A stretch of 64,000 nucleotides of DNA. Source: Colwellia maritima. Lineage in GTDB: Bacteria; Pseudomonadota; Gammaproteobacteria; Enterobacterales; Alteromonadaceae. Positions 37,029-44,688 of the stretch are shown here, piece by piece; the stretch's first letter is position 1, and each line of letters opens with the position of its first letter. The stretch covers positions 1,904,059-1,968,058 of the forward strand of contig NZ_JAKKSL010000001.1 in assembly GCF_022669015.1 (NCBI RefSeq), read 5' to 3'. Made by a program: the position numbers and the translations under genes. The notes beneath the pieces were generated by a model. That model did not search any database, was not told the DNA's origin, and saw nothing but the letters and a program-made list of their open reading frames with translations.

Positions 37029-37772
37029 ATGCCTCATAGTCTCATGCAAAAAATAAATAGTTTTGCCCTTAGATCTTTTAGAGATACCGCAGATAAAGAT
37101 TACATTCATGCTCGCATGGCATACCGTGCAGGTTTATTTCCTCAGTTTCATTGGTCTGCACTACACGCACTTGAAAAGTACGCTAAATGTATTTTAATTC
37201 TTACTCGTATTCCAAAACCTACAAATAGAGATGATTTTATAGGTCACGAGGTAAAAAAATCTTTAATTCTTATTAGTAATGTCTTAGATTTTACTTTGTC
37301 AGAACAAACAACAAAATTTATTGATCGTCTTGAAAAATTTGGTGCGAAATATAGGTATTTAGAAGTGTCTTGGTTTATAAAAGATTGTGAACTTGCAATT
37401 TTAGATCGAGCCGTATGGGAGTTACGTCGTTATTGTAATGCTGAAATTTATGAGTATTCAGACAATAGTTACGTTTCGGTTAAAAATGAAAAATATAAAC
37501 AAATTAAATTAGTAGATAAGCCCACTAAAATAAACACAAGAATATCAGGTGGTTTTATCGAAAAATCACTAGAAAATTTAAACTCTAGTGCTAGACCTGA
37601 TTTAATTTGGAATAACCTGTATTATTCAAATTCTAACAGAAAGTCTGTTTCAATTAAGAAAAGTACTATGGCTGAAAACTCTCCATTTCATTTACACCCA
37701 GAAATAATTGATGAAGTATCAAAATATATTTTTGTCCCAAGAGAATTTAGAAATGCGTACAAAAACGGCTAA
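37029..37772 (+). CDS. HEPN-like cassette protein
   Basis: 247 residues. Residues 15-100 (DKDYIHARMAYRAGLFPQFH, WSALHALEKYAKCILILTRI) read like a HEPN domain: a helix with 'YxxARxxY', then a helix with 'A.HALEKY.K..L'. The usual R-x4-6-H RNase motif is not obvious. The C-terminal half (from about 150) is not recognised. HEPN proteins are frequent in toxin-antitoxin and phage-defence systems, but here the fold is inferred from pattern only. The gene fills a well-defined integron cassette with a tight 15-base leader. Confidence 0.6.
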   Translation: MPHSLMQKINSFALRSFRDTADKDYIHARMAYRAGLFPQFHWSALHALEKYAKCILILTRIPKPTNRDDFIGHEVKKSLILISNVLDFTLSEQTTKFIDRLEKFGAKYRYLEVSWFIKDCELAILDRAVWELRRYCNAEIYEYSDNSYVSVKNEKYKQIKLVDKPTKINTRISGGFIEKSLENLNSSARPDLIWNNLYYSNSNRKSVSIKKSTMAENSPFHLHPEIIDEVSKYIFVPREFRNAYKNG

Positions 37773-37822
37773 CAAATAAGAATAGGTGTCGCGTCAGCCG
37801 ACACCTTATTCGGGTGTTGAAC
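37767..37822 (+). other. Compact attC site (56 bases)
   Basis: R'' GGCTAAC, spacer AAATA, L'' AGAATAGGTGTCG, loop CGTCAGC, L' CGACACCTTATT, spacer CGGGT, R' GTTGAAC. The last site matches the GTTRRRY consensus, and the layout is the same as that of the classical aadA1 attC (about 60 bases, ending CAGGTGTTAGAC). This is the clearest attC in the window. Confidence 0.85.
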
Positions 37823-38390
37823 AAGCCCGAAGCGCTACTTATAGTGTAAATAGTGATTTTTTTGTTGAAGGGTTCACAAGCAATTACTTGATCGCAAGGC
37901 GCACGAAGTTAAGCCGTAAAATAAAGGCTATTTTTCGTCTGTTTTCACTAAATTTTTCTTTATTGTCTCATAGGGACTTTCTTCTTTTCCTCGTTTTTGG
38001 TTTTCATTTTAGCCATTGTCCTTATTGTATTCGCCTTTCGGCTACCTCGTTCGCGTGATACTAATACAATGCATTTTATGTTGACAGCAAGGGCATATTC
38101 TAGTGGCGCGGGTTATTACCTCATTATTTTGTGTCAGCCAATTGTGGTTAGGCATTACCAGTAATTGAATCAACAATCGCAGTTTTTTAGCCCCTGACGA
38201 CAACAACCCGTAATCGCGCACGCGCTGTAATCCTTTGGGCAGTAATTAATGCGGACCCCCATTCTAACTTGATATTTATAAAAAAAGATTCATTTGAATG
38301 ACTGCTCAAAGTCAGTCAGTGTTTCTGAAATTAACAAAAACAATAAAAAACGAGCAATTCTACAAGCTTGTTATGAGTAAAGGAACTGTA
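37823..38390. other. Cassette remains without a recognised gene
   Basis: About 570 bases. No coding sequence with a convincing start is seen; no GTTCAAC complement of the preceding GTTGAAC is found, so the next cassette has probably been deleted. Near its end is a solo IS1182-like right end (38350-38369) and a core site. Confidence 0.5.
38350..38376 (+). other. Solo IS1182-like right end at a GTTATGA core site
   Basis: CGAGCAATTCTACAAGCTT matches the right end of the IS1182 element (CGAGTAATTCTACAAGCTC) in 17 of 19 bases and is followed by GTTATGA, a core-type site. No transposase is attached. Confidence 0.6.
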
Positions 38391-38531
38391 TGACTATTTC
38401 ATCACAAGAATCTGTACTGTTTAGAGACTGGAAAGGCAATCGTGGAGAATTCCTAGAGCCACAATTATTCATTTTCAGCCCTGTTTTTAAGTGTTATAAA
38501 CTAACAATGTACAAACTCTGTGCAAAATAAT
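38391..38531 (+). pseudogene. Truncated cassette gene
   Basis: A 46-residue frame (MTISSQESVLFRDWKGNRGE, then FLEPQLFIF) starting 14 bases after the GTTATGA core site behind AAAGGA. The opening looks like a real protein, but the frame ends abruptly where host sequence begins, and no R'' site follows. I take it as the 5' stump of a cassette gene. Confidence 0.45.
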
Positions 38532-38634
38532 TTAATTTTGTCACCTCAATTTAAAAAAAATGTCACTATTTTGTAAAAAGTACCCTTTAGCCTAGTTCAC
38601 AAGTTTTAAGCACGATAAGTTACTGGGAAGCTTA

Positions 38635-39441
38635 ATGGTGAAAAAACACTATAAAACGGTATGGTTGTCGGATATTCATTTAGGATGCAAGGATTGTAAG
38701 GCTGAATATTTATTAGATTTTCTTGGTCATAGTGAAATTGAGACCTTATACCTTGTTGGTGATATTGTTGATATGTGGGCAATGTCTAAACAGTTTCGTT
38801 GGCCTAAAGCTCACAATAATTTATTCCACAAATTATTGTCATTACCTTCTCAAGGCACTCGGGTTATTTACTTACCCGGAAATCATGACGAGCCGATTCA
38901 AAAATATGATGGTATGCATTTTGGGGATATCGAAATTCACAGAAGCTATACACATGTTACCGAGCAAGGGAAAAAATTATTGATTTTACATGGTGACCAA
39001 TTTGATCAACAAGTATGCCTTGGTTCATTACATTCTTGGATTGGTGATGTTTTATATGATTTTCTTCTCTTTATGAATCGTTGGTATAACTGGGGACGTG
39101 TAAAAGCAGGCCGACCATATTGGTCGTTAGCTAGTTATATAAAAAGTAGGTTGAAAGGCGCAGGCAATGCCATTGCCAGATACAGAAATGCTTGCGTTGA
39201 AACAGCAAAAAAGCAAGGTTTTGATGGCGTTGTTTGTGGGCATATTCATCACCCTGAGATTGTTGAAGAGGCGGGTTTTCTGTATCTCAACGACGGTGAT
39301 TGGGTTGAGAATTGCTCTGCATTGGCTGAGTCATCTACTGGAGAGTTGTCATTGGTTTATTGGTCGCAAATCAAACAAATTGATAATTTGGTAAGTATTG
39401 TGCCTGAGCAAACACCAAAAAAAGATAGTAAAGTGGCATAG
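38635..39441 (+). CDS. LpxH-like metallophosphoesterase
   Basis: 268 residues with all calcineurin-like metal motifs: WLSDIHLGC (DxH), LVGDIVDMW (GD), LPGNHDE (GNHD), LHGDQFD and CGHIHHPEI (GHxH). This longer family is annotated as UDP-2,3-diacylglucosamine diphosphatase-like, with a hydrophobic insert (VLYDFLLFMNRWYNWGRVK) that may attach to the membrane. A role in lipid A or another envelope lipid is likely. It is convergent with the glycosyltransferase and PAP2 genes, which fit the same theme. Intact. Confidence 0.85.
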   Translation: MVKKHYKTVWLSDIHLGCKDCKAEYLLDFLGHSEIETLYLVGDIVDMWAMSKQFRWPKAHNNLFHKLLSLPSQGTRVIYLPGNHDEPIQKYDGMHFGDIEIHRSYTHVTEQGKKLLILHGDQFDQQVCLGSLHSWIGDVLYDFLLFMNRWYNWGRVKAGRPYWSLASYIKSRLKGAGNAIARYRNACVETAKKQGFDGVVCGHIHHPEIVEEAGFLYLNDGDWVENCSALAESSTGELSLVYWSQIKQIDNLVSIVPEQTPKKDSKVA

Positions 39442-39494
39442 AAAGAGGCATAGAAAGTGGCATAGCATGTTGTTACGCAAAGCTTAATGCTGTG

Positions 39495-40550
39495 CTAAAG
39501 CGGTTGGGAGTTTTTTACGCCTTTAGGCCATAAGTTTAATGTTTCATTGTTTAACGCGCCATGCTTTAACGTTTGCCAGTTATTGCTTGCTATTAGCTCA
39601 GCAATCGCTTTTGCAACGTTTGGCCATGGAGGAATGTTTGCTGACGTTTTATGATCTAGCCAATGTGCTATATTGTCCCTAGAGAGCACTTCAATTACAT
39701 CAGCGTAGTTTAACTGCTTGAGTGCTAAAGCATTAGAATATTGTTCCATTTGACCATTTAATGCTTTGGTTAATATCGGTAGGCCAATATGTAAACACTC
39801 ACTAATTAATTCGAAGCCGACATTACATATTACACCATCGGCATGTTTTAAATCCTGCTTAAACTCTACAAGGCTAGTTTTTTTAAATACCACATTACCC
39901 GTTTGAGCCGTGATTAAATCCGAGGAGTATTGAATAAACTGAGTGTCGGGAAAGTTCTTCAATACTAGCGCAATATCTTTTTGATTTTCAAAAGGTAAGT
40001 ACACTAATATATGTTTTTTATTGGTACTGCGCGTTAATTCCATATCAACAATTGGTGGTAACACTGAAATATTATAAGGGTGCCAATGTAAGCCTATATT
40101 ATGTTTTGCCGGAGCAAAATATTTCATGATGCTACGGGTTAACCAAGTATCTCGTGACGTAGGTGTGTTTTCTCCAAACGCATATTGATGACCAATACCA
40201 AGAGCGGGTATGCCTTTTAACTTTGCCGCCCAAGCCGTTACTGGTTCAAAATCCGTGATGATCAGATCGTAATCTGATAAATTTAATGCGAAAATATCAC
40301 GAATAAAACGGAATATATTATTGTTTAGAGCCGTTTTAAGGTAATTTATACGGCCATTTTCACTGATAAAGGTAAATCCTTGTTTGTGTTGAAATTCGCC
40401 AAAAATTTCCATATCAAAAAATTCATCTTTAGCTCGGCCTGATAATAAGTAGTCGACTGATAGACCGCAATCCCTCAACTCTTTTGCTAAAATGCGAGAG
40501 CGAGAAATATGACCATTTCCTGTGCCTTGAATACCATACAAAATTTTCAT
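39495..40550 (-). CDS. Glycosyltransferase, MJ1255/VC2487 family
   Basis: 351 residues from the ATG at 40550, which overlaps the PAP2 stop as ATGA. The N-terminus MKILYGIQGTGNGHISRSRI is the UDP-glycosyltransferase (MurG-like, GT-B) opening; the C-terminal half has DGVICNVGFELISECLHIGLP, the usual nucleotide-sugar site (GxxxxxEaLxxGxP). The acceptor is unknown. Coupling with PAP2 suggests lipid-linked glycan or membrane lipid modification. Intact. Confidence 0.85.
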   Translation of the reverse strand: MKILYGIQGTGNGHISRSRILAKELRDCGLSVDYLLSGRAKDEFFDMEIFGEFQHKQGFTFISENGRINYLKTALNNNIFRFIRDIFALNLSDYDLIITDFEPVTAWAAKLKGIPALGIGHQYAFGENTPTSRDTWLTRSIMKYFAPAKHNIGLHWHPYNISVLPPIVDMELTRSTNKKHILVYLPFENQKDIALVLKNFPDTQFIQYSSDLITAQTGNVVFKKTSLVEFKQDLKHADGVICNVGFELISECLHIGLPILTKALNGQMEQYSNALALKQLNYADVIEVLSRDNIAHWLDHKTSANIPPWPNVAKAIAELIASNNWQTLKHGALNNETLNLWPKGVKNSQPL

Positions 40551-41068
40551 AACCACAAACTTGCCCCATAACCTATTGAAGTACCTAAACTGGCACCGGC
40601 TAAAATATCAGTTGGAAAATGCACCCCTAAAACAACTCGTGAAACGCCTACCCCTGCTGCCCAAATAGCGACGGGATAAGCGTCACTGCCTACATAGGCA
40701 AGCACTAATGTTGCAAGGAGAAACGACGCCATAGTATGACCCGAAGGAAAACTAAATTGGTCCGCCGGAGTGACCATGGCTAAAAAGTAAGGGATGACAG
40801 CAGGAGGGCGAGGGCGCTTTAAACTGTTTTTAATTGAAAAATAGAGACTACGTTCAAAAGCAAAAGCGGTTAAAACAACGATAAAAAAATCACGTCCCGC
40901 TTGCCCATCTGAATATAAAAAGTAAGCAGGTATCAATAGTTGTATATAACCATCACCGCTACGCGAAAGCCATTTTATCCAGAAGATAAAGCGACGATAA
41001 CTATGTGATTTTACACACCAGAGTAATAGTCGACAATCATGTCGATAAACACTATTTATGATGTTCAT
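40547..41068 (-). CDS. PAP2-family membrane phosphatase
   Basis: 173 residues with several membrane helices and the acid-phosphatase signature: KNSLKRPRPP (KxxxxxxRP), FSFPSGHTMASF (PSGH) and GVSRVVLGVHFPTDILAG (SRxxxxxHxxxD). It acts on a lipid phosphate such as phosphatidate or undecaprenyl diphosphate. Its stop overlaps the start of the glycosyltransferase by 4 bases. Intact. Confidence 0.9.
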   Translation of the reverse strand: MNIINSVYRHDCRLLLWCVKSHSYRRFIFWIKWLSRSGDGYIQLLIPAYFLYSDGQAGRDFFIVVLTAFAFERSLYFSIKNSLKRPRPPAVIPYFLAMVTPADQFSFPSGHTMASFLLATLVLAYVGSDAYPVAIWAAGVGVSRVVLGVHFPTDILAGASLGTSIGYGASLWL

Positions 41069-41172
41069 AACCTCACATTAAGAGTTAATTATGACAAGGA
41101 TATGACGTAATTATGCTAGTTTGGTTAAAAAATACAGACGAAAAAATAACTCATCAAAAAAGCGAAAAATAT

Positions 41173-41300
41173 CTACACTTTAAATACTGACATTGCTTTT
41201 TCTAGTTCGGTTGCTAATTTAGCAAGATCAACGCTTGATTCAGCAATGTTTTCTGTAGCCATACTTGTTTCTGCCACGCCTATGTTGGCAATCACTTGGC
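41173..41300 (-). pseudogene. Methyl-accepting chemotaxis protein, C-terminal scrap
   Basis: Reads VIANIGVAETSMATENIAES then SVDLAKLATELEKAMSVFKV and a stop. This is the end of a chemoreceptor signalling domain. The upstream part is replaced by unrelated sequence. Confidence 0.65.
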
Positions 41301-41336
41301 CTTTACACTCACAGTTTTTATCACTTTTTGTATTGG

Positions 41337-41612
41337 TTAAAACTTATCAGGCCACCCATGATAAATCTTCTTTTTAGTTTAGATGTTTTGTGATTGTTTA
41401 TTTTATTGTTGACTGTGCGTAAATACACTAAAGTTGAAGATTATGTAATTTGCATGAGTAAAAGGTTTTTACTAACCTTTTACTCATCAATCAGTTAATG
41501 GGTTTACATTAACTTATTGATAAGTATGGTGTATTTTGTTGTTGCAGGTTTTTAAATTTACATAATAGAAAGATCGATGTCGTGTTTAAACATGAAGTTC
41601 ATCCTTCTAATT
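41337..41612 (+). repeat. Dispersed repeat R2, copy 2
   Basis: Matches 29682-29962, beginning in what were the last codons of the acetyltransferase (KTYQATHDKSSF) and ending in TTCATCCTTCTAAT. Confidence 0.85.
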
Positions 41613-41621
41613 AATAGATAA

Positions 41622-41648
41622 ACGAGTTATTCTACAAGCTTGTTACAA
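41622..41648 (+). other. Solo IS1182-like right end at a GTTACAA core site
   Basis: ACGAGTTATTCTACAAGCTT is followed by GTTACAA (41642-41648). The exact complement TTGTAAC lies after the toxin gene at 42262-42268, so this is the 5' core of the toxin-antitoxin cassette. Confidence 0.7.
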
Positions 41649-41716
41649 GTTCTATACGCTGCTTCGCCATTTGTACTATAATGTACTACAAGTGAATACA
41701 TTAAGAGGTAAATAAA

Positions 41717-41983
41717 ATGGCTGTTACAAGTATTCGTCTAAATTCTGAAGTGGAGCTACCACTTGAAAATTTGGCTCATAAGTTAGATAGATCTAAGAAC
41801 TATATCATAAATCAAGCTATTAAAGAGTTTCTCCAACGGCAATCAATGGATGATGCTCGCCGGGAAGATACGCTGGAAGCTTTAAACTCAATTAAGTCTG
41901 GCAAAACTATAGATGGTAATGAAGTTGCTGCGTGGGCCGGATATTTGGGAAGCAATGAAGAATTGTCGCCACCTAAAGTATGA
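41717..41983 (+). CDS. Ribbon-helix-helix antitoxin (ParD/RelB type)
   Basis: 88 residues. The N-terminus TSIRLNSEVELPLENLAHKL and RSKNYIINQAIKEFLQR is a ribbon-helix-helix DNA-binding domain. The C-terminal tail is acidic and flexible, as expected for toxin binding. It overlaps the toxin gene by 4 bases. The promoter region before it contains TAATGTACTACAAG. Such pairs are typical integron cassettes and stabilise arrays. Confidence 0.9.
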   Translation: MAVTSIRLNSEVELPLENLAHKLDRSKNYIINQAIKEFLQRQSMDDARREDTLEALNSIKSGKTIDGNEVAAWAGYLGSNEELSPPKV

Positions 41984-42249
41984 TAATTCAGTATTCACCA
42001 GAAGCAATTGATGATTTAGTTCGGCTACGAGAGTTTATTGCAGCAAAGAACCCATATGCTGCAAAACATGTAGCACAGAAGCTTCTTTCTGGTATCGAAA
42101 AACTGAAAGATTTTTCTGAAATTGGCTTGTCGGTTCAACGGTTCCCAGAGCCAGAAAAGATCAGAGACTTATTTGTTACCAATTATACTGTTAGGTACCT
42201 TATTGGTCAGGAAGCCATTTTTATACTTCGGGTTTGGCACGGCAAATAA
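41980..42249 (+). CDS. RelE/ParE-family toxin
   Basis: 89 residues: MIIQYSPEAIDDLVRLREFI, then KIRDLFVTNYTVRYLIGQEA and IFILRVWHGK, the RelE/ParE fold with the terminal basic motif. It either cleaves mRNA on the ribosome (RelE) or blocks gyrase (ParE); motifs do not decide. It is translationally coupled to the antitoxin. Confidence 0.9.
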   Translation: MIIQYSPEAIDDLVRLREFIAAKNPYAAKHVAQKLLSGIEKLKDFSEIGLSVQRFPEPEKIRDLFVTNYTVRYLIGQEAIFILRVWHGK

Positions 42250-42261
42250 ATTGAAAAAGAC

Positions 42262-42333
42262 TTGTAACAAGTGTATCAATGGTCGCCCACAAAAGAGCCT
42301 GTGGGCCGGATCTTCACTACAAGCTTGTTAGCA
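42262..42333 (+). other. attC site of the toxin-antitoxin cassette
   Basis: R'' TTGTAAC, then AAGTG; a central stem GCCCACA with TGTGGGC; then CACTACAAGCTT and R' GTTAGCA. Length 72 bases. TAACAAG pairs with CTTGTTA at the ends. R'' is the exact complement of the cassette's own 5' core GTTACAA. Confidence 0.85.
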
Positions 42334-42352
42334 TTTATGGAGGTTTTATCAC

Positions 42353-42898
42353 ATGAAGTGGGCATTTATAGACTACGAAAATATTGGTTGTTTGAGTAAG
42401 TTGGATTTATCCGTTTACGAAAAAGTTATTGTTTTTGTCGGTGCTAAACAACCTAAAATAGATTTTGGAGATAAAAAGTACGAATCTCCGATCAACTTAG
42501 TTTTAATTCAAATTAAAGCAACTCAAGCTAACAATTTGGACTTTCATCTATCTTATTACCTTGGTAAATATACTCAAGAAGCCGCATCTAATGTTAGCTT
42601 CGAAGTAATTACCAATGACAATGGTTTCACACCGTTAATTGCGCATATCAAAGCCAATGGTCGATCCTGTAAACAAGTTAAAATGGTGAATGCCTCAGGT
42701 GAAATATCCAAGTTAATTCATAGTTTAAAATCTAAACCTAAAGAAAAACGCCCTCAAAAAGTTGTCAGTTTAAGAAACCATATAGCTTCCCATATGAAAG
42801 CTAAAGGTAATGAGGTGGCTATTCAAAATTACTTAAATCAGTTAATTAATCAAAATGTATTAACAGTATCTGAGAGTGGAGTACAATATAAATACTAA
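42353..42898 (+). CDS. PIN-like domain protein (cassette gene)
   Basis: 181 residues. The first 110 fit a PIN-like nuclease family: KWAFIDYENIGCLSKLDLSV (catalytic Asp, Glu), VIVFVGAKQPKIDFG, NNLDFHLSYYLGKYTQEA and FEVITNDNGFTPLIAHIKAN with conserved acidic residues. The C-terminal 60 residues form a Lys-rich linker and a small helical domain (RNHIASHMKAKGNEVAIQNY). It may be an RNase of a defence or RNA-quality function. It lies in a cassette with 5' core GTTAGCA; its stop codon overlaps the R'' TACTAAC. Confidence 0.75.
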   Translation: MKWAFIDYENIGCLSKLDLSVYEKVIVFVGAKQPKIDFGDKKYESPINLVLIQIKATQANNLDFHLSYYLGKYTQEAASNVSFEVITNDNGFTPLIAHIKANGRSCKQVKMVNASGEISKLIHSLKSKPKEKRPQKVVSLRNHIASHMKAKGNEVAIQNYLNQLINQNVLTVSESGVQYKY

Positions 42899-43060
42899 CA
42901 CATATGAGCCCATCTCGCGTCAATAGACAATAGGCAATAGTGTTCTTTTAGCTACCGCTAGGTAGCTAATTATGTTCAACCAGTAAATTCGCCTTCTTCG
43001 TTATGTCAGTTAGCCATTAAACGCTCGTTTACGGCAAACATTTATTTAGGCACTCTTATA
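42893..43060 (+). other. attC-like site after the PIN gene
   Basis: R'' TACTAAC differs by one base from the expected complement TGCTAAC. ACATATGAGCC and the next 160 bases are homologous to the site at 35608-35780. The 3' core is eroded or not recognised. Confidence 0.5.
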
Positions 43061-43271
43061 AATTAATCAAACCACCCATGTTAATCATTTCTGATCTGAT
43101 AACGATTTTTAACGATTTTTTATTATCAATCCACTGATACTATAGGATATAATAGTGTTCATCTTCTAGATTTGTTATCCCTTCCCAAAACAATATAAAA
43201 GGAATTATTGTGTACCAAAACACGAATATCGAACTTGAAACATCCTTCATGGAAATGAAGAGTGGCTTAAA

Positions 43272-43311
43272 ATTATCCCTGATTATCCCTGATTATCCCT
43301 GATTATCCCTG
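43272..43311. repeat. Ten-base tandem repeat
   Basis: ATTATCCCTG occurs four times in tandem, followed by ATTAACCTTGTTAGCG. It ends 15 bases before the next gene and so may alter its expression by copy number. Confidence 0.9.
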
Positions 43312-43326
43312 ATTAACCTTGTTAGC

Positions 43327-43677
43327 GTGCAGCTTATTTTTCAAATATTAGCCGTGTTATTCTTACAACTCATGTCATATAGTGAAATTACGATAGATTT
43401 AGCCATATTGAACCCTAAAGGATTAAATTTATTTGCTTGGGACATGTGGTTAATAGTGATTTTATTGAGTGCTTTTTTGGTAGGGGGTTCTATATTGAAT
43501 AAGCTAAAGGTTATACCACTTTATTCATTGATTATTTACCCCGTTATTTTAATACTATTCTCAGTAATTAGAGATGTTTCGTCGATTCAAATTATGCTTT
43601 TTTCACTTTTATCCTGTGGTATTGTTTTAAAAATTAATTATCAAAAGGTTAAAGAAATAGAACTTTCAAAAGCCTAA
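43327..43677 (+). CDS. Small hypothetical membrane protein
   Basis: 116 residues with about four hydrophobic helices (LIFQILAVLFLQLMS, WDMWLIVILLSAFLVGGSIL, VIPLYSLIIYPVILILFSVI, IMLFSLLSCGIVLKI). The start is a GTG overlapping GTTAGCG, a possible core site at 43321-43327. No family is recognised. A complement CGCTAAC is not found downstream. Confidence 0.6.
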   Translation: MQLIFQILAVLFLQLMSYSEITIDLAILNPKGLNLFAWDMWLIVILLSAFLVGGSILNKLKVIPLYSLIIYPVILILFSVIRDVSSIQIMLFSLLSCGIVLKINYQKVKEIELSKA

Positions 43678-43711
43678 TACTGAATTCCACATACTTTATT
43701 AAGCCCAAATA

Positions 43712-44234
43712 ATGATGAAAACGTTTATTTATATATTATCACTAGTGCTCGCGCTTGCTGTATTGGGGCTATTTGTTCTTAAGCAGCCTAATGGTGAACC
43801 TTGGCTTTCAATAGATGCTTTTGCACCTAGCACTTTAGAAATTGAAGAGAAAGTTAACCTAGTAACAGGTAAACTAAACAAGGTTTATAAGAACCTTACA
43901 TCGCAAAAAAGTGATGATATTAAAGTTTACCGGCATTTGGAAAGATTCGGATGGAAATTGGACTTATTCAGATAAACCCAATGAAATGAGCAATAGTCAG
44001 GAATTAACCCTAAACCCTGATGATGTTATGGTGTTGCCTGCGTTGGATGTAAGTACTATAAATCCACCAGAGTCTAAGAAAGATAAAAGCAAGGTCAAAG
44101 TATTACCAAGCAATGAATTTAGCGCACCAAATAACGTATTAGATGTTTTTAAAGAGGCAAACAACGTTCAGAAATTAATGGATGATAGACAGAATAAATT
44201 ATCAAAAGCCATTGAAGACAGTGGAGGAAATTAG
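43712..44234 (+). CDS. DUF4124-type membrane-anchored protein, frameshifted
   Basis: About 173 residues after removing one base near 43931. It has an N-terminal membrane anchor (FIYILSLVLALAVLGLFVL) and a DUF4124-like motif (VYR.WKDSDGNWTYSDKPNE), then a Pro/Lys-rich linker and a helical end (VLDVFKEANNVQKLMDDRQN). DUF4124 proteins are small envelope proteins of unknown role. The rest of the protein is not recognised. Confidence 0.7.
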
Positions 44235-44258
44235 AGAAAATCACCCCCCACTTTATTA

Positions 44259-44675
44259 TTAAATACCTTGTTTAGTTTGTTTAGTTAGTTCAATAAGTGC
44301 GGATAATGCTTGTTCTGCATCTTTATCTGCAACAAAAACATGATCATGATAATAAGCTGCAACAACATTCGCACTAATGTTTTTTTGTGTTAATTTAGTT
44401 GAAACCGCTGCGGTTAACCCAACAGCATCAAGGCTTGAATGAACATTTAAGGTAATACACTTAAAAACCCCTGAGTAGGAAATGTTAGATTCATCGGCTT
44501 TTTCTTTGGTTAATATAACGGTTAACCCTTCTTGTTCTTGAAAAGTACTGATAGGATTAAGCCGAAGTACTTGCTCATAATCATACGTTTCAAGCGTACC
44601 AAATACGTATTCATTATCGATTAAAACAGGTGTCATCGATGTGATTAATTTTGTTAAATTTGTTTCACCAGACAT
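44259..44675 (-). CDS. ACT-domain protein
   Basis: 138 residues in two ACT-like halves: TSMTPVLIDNEYVFGTLETY and VTLITKEK-type strand (LTVILTKEKADESNISYSGV), then CITLNVHSSLDAVGLTAAVS and VVAAYYHDHVFVADKDAEQA. This fits a family of stand-alone tandem ACT proteins proposed to sense amino acids. A 12-base tandem repeat lies in its leader. Intact. Confidence 0.8.
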   Translation of the reverse strand: MSGETNLTKLITSMTPVLIDNEYVFGTLETYDYEQVLRLNPISTFQEQEGLTVILTKEKADESNISYSGVFKCITLNVHSSLDAVGLTAAVSTKLTQKNISANVVAAYYHDHVFVADKDAEQALSALIELTKQTKQGI

Positions 44676-44688
44676 ATTTATATCCTCA

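Larger units (their letters stand above)
41069..41716. other. Intergenic mosaic: chemoreceptor scrap and repeat R2
   Basis: Holds the end of a chemoreceptor gene on the minus strand, the second copy of repeat R2, and a solo IS1182-like right end with a core site. Nothing here looks functional apart from the toxin-antitoxin promoter region after 41650. Confidence 0.6.

Noticed and set aside
37786..38058. Protein gene after the HEPN-like cassette
   Set aside because: The frame begins within the attC hairpin and has no ribosome site or recognisable sequence.
42893..43330. Further complete attC sites in this stretch
   Set aside because: R'' is present but no R' with matching L boxes could be paired; the GTTAGCG at 43321 lacks a complement.
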